Source: JAZQQB01 sp045628865 (GTDB lineage: Bacteria > Bacillota > Clostridia > Lachnospirales > Lachnospiraceae). From it: a stretch of DNA of 38,108 bases. The DNA lies in assembly GCA_045628865.1 (NCBI GenBank), contig JAZQQB010000090.1:1-38108 (forward strand), read 5' to 3'. Position numbers and translations under genes: made by a program. Under the pieces are notes generated by a model. That model made no database searches. It was given only the letters and a program-made list of their open reading frames with translations, and was not told the origin of the DNA. Positions 34,250-38,108 of the stretch are shown one piece after another. The first letter of the stretch is position 1; every line of letters begins with the position of its first letter.

Positions 34250-34510
34250 TCTGTTTATCAATAGTTTTTTACATTTTTACTATTGATATTTAGCATTTTC
34301 TTCTGTTTATCAATAGTTTTTTTAGTTTTTCGCTATTGATTATTTTCAGTTTCTTTCATTTATCAATAATTTTTTTCAGTTTGACTATTGATTATTTTCA
34401 GCTTCTTTCATTTATCAATAGCTTTTTCCATTTTTCGCTATTGATTATTTTCAGTTTCCTTCATTTATCAATAGTTTTTCATTTTCGCTATTAATGTTTT
34501 TCAATTGGTC
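34250..34510. repeat. Five tandem 52-53 bp units, each a potential hairpin
   Basis: Units begin at TTTATCAATAG at about 34254, 34306, 34359, 34411 and 34464 (spacing 52, 53, 52, 53). Each has ATCAATAG, a T-rich loop of 13-16 nt, CTATTGAT, and, between units, the spacer ATTTTCAGTTTCTTTCATT with small changes. The first unit has a 9-bp stem (TATCAATAG/CTATTGATA). The plus strand is extremely T-rich. The region holds no gene. Confidence 0.8.
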
Positions 34511-34532
34511 TTCATTTTTTAACTTTTGCATC

Positions 34533-34594
34533 GCTTGCGGCATCTTCCTCCGCCATTGCGTGCACATCCCCCGGAGGGGCTTTTTGTTTGATAG
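34533..34594 (+). other. GC-rich terminator-like element related to 545-603
   Basis: A GC-rich island in AT-rich DNA. CCTCCG/CGGAGG or CCCC/GGGG stems end in GGGGCTTTTTG at 34576-34586. Order and wording (ATCTTCCTC...CCGC...GTGC...GGAG...CTTTT...ATAG) resemble 545-603, suggesting a second repeat family. Confidence 0.4.
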
Positions 34595-34605
34595 AGGTAA
34601 CTATG

Positions 34606-34651
34606 AAATAAAAAACTACCACCAAAAGGATCCTTCCAATTAGTGGTAGTT
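34606..34651 (-). terminator. Terminator of the VWA-esterase-CBM gene
   Basis: On the minus strand AACTACCAC/GTGGTAGTT (34614-34651, about 20-nt loop) is followed by TTTTTATTTC. It sits about 36 nt past the stop codon. Confidence 0.8.
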
Positions 34652-34686
34652 CATAAAACATATTAAATGAAAGCCAATAAATTCCT

Positions 34687-37680
34687 CTAGTTAACGGTTG
34701 TTAAAACAAAATCCTTAGGAACACTATCTGTCTGTCTATTCGAAATGGTGAATAAAAGCTCAATGCTTGCTCCCGGAGCAATATTTTGATCATACATTGC
34801 ATTACTGATGATGTAGTGATCACCTTCATGAACAATGATCTCACCATTTACAACGCTTTCAATGTTATCTGCAAAATCAAATGCAAGTGTCCAGTCATTC
34901 ATAGCCTGATCAGATATATTTGTTACTGTAATTTTAGCATTGTAACCAGACTCCCAATCATCAGTCACTTCAAAGTCTGCTGTAAACTGCTGATTATCAG
35001 CTTCTCCCTTGTTTTCGATGAGTCTCATAAATTTAGGCTTTACAAAATTCTGGTTTTCAGAATCCGTATAAACTTTATCTGCTTCAAAGCCAAAGCTTAC
35101 TGACTGTCCTGGGGCAATATCCTGATTATATTCTGCATTTCTCACAATGCTATATCCATCTTCTACTGTAAATATACCATTCCAGATAAAGTTCATTTCA
35201 CCTGGTGCATCCATAGCCAATTCCCAGTTATGAAGTGTTTCCTCTGATTTATTTGTGATTGTTACATTGGCAAGATATTTATCATCGTATTCTGACATAA
35301 TTTCATAGTTTACATCATAACGTTCACTTGTAAAGGTTACATTTCCATTTTCATCTTCTTCTATACGACCATTTCCTTCACAGTTACCTGGCTCTAATGT
35401 GTAATCAACTACTCCATCACCATCTTCATCTACCAATAACACAATGTTATCTTTCTCTGTGGTTGTCGTGATCTTTGTAGATGGTGTAATCATTACGTCT
35501 TCAAAATCAAATTCCACATCCAGCTGTTCATCTTCGTTAAAATAGCGAATCGAATAATCCATGGTACCTTCGCCGGTTCCCTGAAGTTCAACTGTATAAT
35601 TGTCTTCATCTAAGCAAAGCATTTTAATGGTTTCCTCAGTATCTCCAATGATATCTAGACAGCCATAATCTGTATCGCAAGAAAATTCATCAAAATCAGA
35701 GCAAAGTGTCTGTCCATTATGATCGATCGTCACATCAACCGGACACGCAATACGAATAACAATATATCCTTTTTTCACTCTTGGATCTGAAGAAAGGGAT
35801 GGTTCACTATCAGAAAGGAGTGCTAAAATCGTATTTAACGCTTTATCAGCACTTCCTTTTCCACCACAACCGGCAGCACCTGAATGGTCAGTGCTATATT
35901 CAAAATATCGATTAGATGGTAAATATCTTAAAGACTGCATCATTGTAGAGGAATCGTATGGTACTGTACCATCACCTGAATATTCGTAAGTCAAATCCTT
36001 AACACTCATAAATGTGAAAGAATCAAAGCTGTTAAAATAAATACCCTTGATTGTTTTCTGGTTCACTCCAACAATAAAGTAGGAATTATCTAAAGTTGCA
36101 AGTAAATTCATGCCCTCCCGAATCAAAGATTCATGGAAGGAAATTGCGCTGTTTGCATTTCCACTTCCAAAAATCGTACGATTTTTACTTAACCAGCCAT
36201 TATATTCTATGTTATTATAAACTCTTGAAAATTTTAAAAACCATTCACACTTAAGTCCAGCATACTGTTTAAAATCTGAAGAATGCTGGTCAAAATATCT
36301 CTTTGTTGGAGAAAGCTCTGCAAGTGCCGGGAAGGATGCTTTTGTAGATTTATTTAATCCACCACAAACCAAAAGAGCAGCATTTAACCAAAAACCATCT
36401 AAAACATCAGCTGTTAATACACTGGATACTAATTTTGGCGAGCCTTCATATGGAGTACCACAAGTAATCACCTTTCTGATGTTTTCATTACCACAATCTT
36501 TAACATAATCAGATACAACTAGTCCACCCATGGAATGTGCAACCAGATCAACTTTTGTATATCCTGGATTTTCAGCCAAAATGTCATTGATATAGATTTC
36601 TAACTGATCAGCACTTAGACTATTTTTTTGTCTAAAATCATAAGAGAAAAAGTAAACAGCTCTCTGGCATGTACCGGTTTCATCTGTAAACCTGTCAATC
36701 ACACCATTTACTAACTCTTTATAAGTATCCTGTGTGCCATATTCTCTGCTTCCTGATCCTAACTGTTCCTGATTAATAGGTCCTTCACTGTCATAGTTTT
36801 TAACAAGCATGGTTTTGGACATATCCATATGATTGCTTAATCGATAAAAAGGATTGGCAATTCTGCCTATATCAGCCCATACAAGCTTCATATCTGTATC
36901 ATACAACTGACTACCCATAACACCTGGTACAATAATGATCGGACAAGTATCCTCTGCTTTGTAATCATCATTGATATCATCCGCTAATTCACCAAATGTA
37001 AATATCAGATCATCTGGATTTTTTACTTCATAAAATCCACCATTCTGAACATCATTCAAAAAAGCTTCCCCAAAATTTAAATTCGATCCACGTAAAGTAT
37101 GGAAAAATCCCAATGTATAAACATTGTAATGGGAATCAAGTTCATTTACAAAATAATTATAAATGGCATTGGCATAAGGTCTGCTATAAATGGATGAATA
37201 GGAATCATATTTTCCAGTATTCAAACGTTGTCCATTTTCTGGAAGACCATCTGTTAAAAGCACAATATTTTTAATGTTAGCAGAATCTCTTTCATCCAAT
37301 AATTCTTTGGCTCTTTCTAATGCAGAATAAATATTGGTACCACCTAAGGCAGGTATTTTACTAACAAAACTATCAATGCTTGTTAAATCATTTGTAAAAT
37401 CCAGCGTTGAATCCACCTGAGAACTATACACAACAATCGCAACATTTGTTTCACCTGATGCTTGCATCAACTGTTCACAAAACTTTGTTGCTGCACCCTT
37501 CATCGCAGTATTTGGTTGACCCCGCATACTACCGGAAGCATCTAAAACAAGAACAACATCTCTTACGACCTTCGATGCTGCTTTTGCCCCTTCTGCGTTA
37601 ACAGGAAATGAAATTCCTGTAAAAACAATCATTACACTCACTACAAAAGCCAAAATCTTTTGAGCATTTCTTTTCATCAT
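34687..37680 (-). CDS. Secreted VWA / LCAT-like esterase / tandem CBM fusion
   Basis: A 997-aa exported protein of unusual make-up. Signal peptide 1-30; VWA domain about 40-235 with MIDAS DASGSM (47-52), T116 region GGTN and LLTDG (D144); LCAT/PGAP1-like alpha/beta hydrolase about 245-620 with VPGVMGSQL (251-259), nucleophile S383 in VAHSMGG, D570 in SGDGTVP and H599 in STDHSG as likely triad; a calcium-loop-like DEDGDGVVDY (751-760); and two related beta-sandwich repeats (about 785-870 and 899-980) with NxTNxS, NWEL/DWTL and YNQDIAPGQS/YDQNIAPGAS, which resemble CBM2 modules. No LPxTG anchor. Probably a surface or secreted lipase/esterase that binds polysaccharide. Own promoter, long leader and terminator suggest a single-gene unit. 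Confidence 0.88.
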   Translation of the reverse strand: MMKRNAQKILAFVVSVMIVFTGISFPVNAEGAKAASKVVRDVVLVLDASGSMRGQPNTAMKGAATKFCEQLMQASGETNVAIVVYSSQVDSTLDFTNDLTSIDSFVSKIPALGGTNIYSALERAKELLDERDSANIKNIVLLTDGLPENGQRLNTGKYDSYSSIYSRPYANAIYNYFVNELDSHYNVYTLGFFHTLRGSNLNFGEAFLNDVQNGGFYEVKNPDDLIFTFGELADDINDDYKAEDTCPIIIVPGVMGSQLYDTDMKLVWADIGRIANPFYRLSNHMDMSKTMLVKNYDSEGPINQEQLGSGSREYGTQDTYKELVNGVIDRFTDETGTCQRAVYFFSYDFRQKNSLSADQLEIYINDILAENPGYTKVDLVAHSMGGLVVSDYVKDCGNENIRKVITCGTPYEGSPKLVSSVLTADVLDGFWLNAALLVCGGLNKSTKASFPALAELSPTKRYFDQHSSDFKQYAGLKCEWFLKFSRVYNNIEYNGWLSKNRTIFGSGNANSAISFHESLIREGMNLLATLDNSYFIVGVNQKTIKGIYFNSFDSFTFMSVKDLTYEYSGDGTVPYDSSTMMQSLRYLPSNRYFEYSTDHSGAAGCGGKGSADKALNTILALLSDSEPSLSSDPRVKKGYIVIRIACPVDVTIDHNGQTLCSDFDEFSCDTDYGCLDIIGDTEETIKMLCLDEDNYTVELQGTGEGTMDYSIRYFNEDEQLDVEFDFEDVMITPSTKITTTTEKDNIVLLVDEDGDGVVDYTLEPGNCEGNGRIEEDENGNVTFTSERYDVNYEIMSEYDDKYLANVTITNKSEETLHNWELAMDAPGEMNFIWNGIFTVEDGYSIVRNAEYNQDIAPGQSVSFGFEADKVYTDSENQNFVKPKFMRLIENKGEADNQQFTADFEVTDDWESGYNAKITVTNISDQAMNDWTLAFDFADNIESVVNGEIIVHEGDHYIISNAMYDQNIAPGASIELLFTISNRQTDSVPKDFVLTTVN

Positions 37681-37755
37681 TTACCCCCATATACTTTTTG
37701 TCATTTTAGAAAAAGGAAACGATATCAATCAAGTAGGCTGATTTCCCTTCTCGAT

Positions 37756-37800
37756 CTACAAAATATAAGATGAATCCCCAAGTTCACCTCCCCCATACAT
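37756..37800 (-). other. Possible short leader ORF before the VWA-esterase gene
   Basis: ATG at 37800 with AAGGAG 8 nt upstream opens a 14-codon frame ending at 37756 (M-Y-G-G-G-E-L-G-D-S-S-Y-I-L). An overlapping 18-codon frame from TTG at 37781 (GGAGG 5 nt upstream) ends at 37725. Both are in the ~170-nt leader of the downstream gene. Coding use is uncertain. Confidence 0.2.
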
Positions 37801-37854
37801 ATTTAAAACTCCTTCCATCCAATACATTTCCCCTATCTATTCCTCCCAGAATTA

Positions 37855-37883
37855 AGCATACAATATTGTAATCGTAATATCAA
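37855..37883 (-). promoter_or_regulatory. Promoter of the VWA-esterase-CBM gene
   Basis: Minus strand TTGATA (37878-37883), 17-nt spacer, TATGCT (37855-37860): a good sigma-A type match. Start of transcription would be near 37848, giving a leader of about 170 nt before the ATG at 37680. Confidence 0.6.
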
Positions 37884-37972
37884 TAATCTGTATACGTTTT
37901 TTTGTTAATTTATAAAATTTGTGAATTATTACTTACGTAACAAATTGTTGGAATTGACGAATTGCAAAAAAC

Positions 37973-38020
37973 AAAACGTTTCACAACCTGTATTTTAGAT
38001 ACAGTGCTGTGAAACGTTTT
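37973..38020. terminator. Bidirectional terminator at the window edge
   Basis: AAAACGTTTCACA pairs with TGTGAAACGTTTT (13 bp). An inner CTGTAT/ATACAG stem and A/T-tracts lie on both sides. It probably ends a minus-strand unit entering from outside the window and isolates the promoter at 37855. Confidence 0.8.
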
Positions 38021-38050
38021 TTCTTACTATCATTTACTGAGTTTACCTAC

Positions 38051-38108
38051 AAAATCATTTGGCGAGCACGCCACATAACCGTTTTTTGAAAATAGCAACC
38101 ATGTAAAT
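38051..38108. repeat. Partial palindromic element, copy 5, cut by window end
   Basis: Bases 38051-38078 (AAAATCATTTGGCGAGCACG then CCACATAA) are identical to 11511-11538, and the following GTTTTTTGAAAATAGC starts the second hairpin region. The left terminal repeat is not present before 38051, so this copy may be truncated or diverged at that side. Confidence 0.65.

Noticed and set aside
34250..34510. CRISPR array
   Set aside because: Units of 52-53 bp are repeated almost throughout, including the between-arm spacer. There are no unique spacers and no cas genes.
37681..37850. Cyclic-di-GMP riboswitch in the leader of the VWA-esterase gene
   Set aside because: Considered because of the EAL gene in the window, but the conserved core motifs of class I or II aptamers were not found.

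Overview
The window looks like a chromosomal segment of a low-GC, Gram-positive Clostridia-type bacterium, most likely Lachnospiraceae. This rests on strong GGAGG ribosome binding sites, AT-rich intergenic DNA, the order polA-coaE-ftsA-like-MBL hydrolase, the PFL/ACT gene pair, and a type VII secretion (T7SS) locus of the firmicute kind with large Rhs proteins. No rRNA, tRNA or CRISPR array was seen, and the species cannot be fixed from the sequence alone.

From about 0.7 to 20.3 kb, all genes lie on the minus strand and form a T7SS and effector block. In transcription order they are: an Rhs giant with a WXG-like N-terminus and an unrecognised C-terminal domain; two tandem paralogous membrane proteins (candidate immunity); a signal peptide-VWA-TM-FHA protein; EssC (FHA, two TM, multiple FtsK/SpoIIIE ATPase modules); a LytTR regulator with a degenerate receiver; an unrecognised 235-aa protein; a YukD/EsaB ubiquitin-like protein; three WXG100-type small proteins; an integral-membrane EAL phosphodiesterase; and two DUF4176 proteins. 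I recognise no EssA, EssB or EsaA. The system is therefore either a reduced or alternative T7SS with unfamiliar membrane partners, or its missing parts lie outside the window.

From 20.5 to 30.8 kb is conserved housekeeping DNA: tmcAL on the plus strand, facing a minus-strand series polA, coaE, an FtsA-like ATPase with a long acidic insert, a YycJ-like MBL hydrolase, an ACT-domain protein and a PFL (UPF0210) protein.

From 30.9 to 34.7 kb is a decaying accessory region: a frameshifted and N-terminally short alpha/beta hydrolase, a serine beta-lactamase-type fragment cut off at a repeat element, an Ntn-type amide hydrolase, a TetR regulator with a perfect 20-bp inverted-repeat operator candidate, and a five-unit array of 52-53 bp hairpin repeats. 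From 34.7 to 37.7 kb is a secreted VWA/LCAT-like esterase/tandem-CBM fusion with its own promoter and terminator.

Across the window sits a family of small palindromic elements. Each complete copy has imperfect terminal inverted repeats containing TATTCAGA, two internal hairpins and a GGCG...ACAT-type linker. Copies lie at about 51-206, 343-475, 11435-11583, 31765-31838 (half) and 38051 to the window end (partial). Two of them form a near-identical inverted pair about 31 kb apart.
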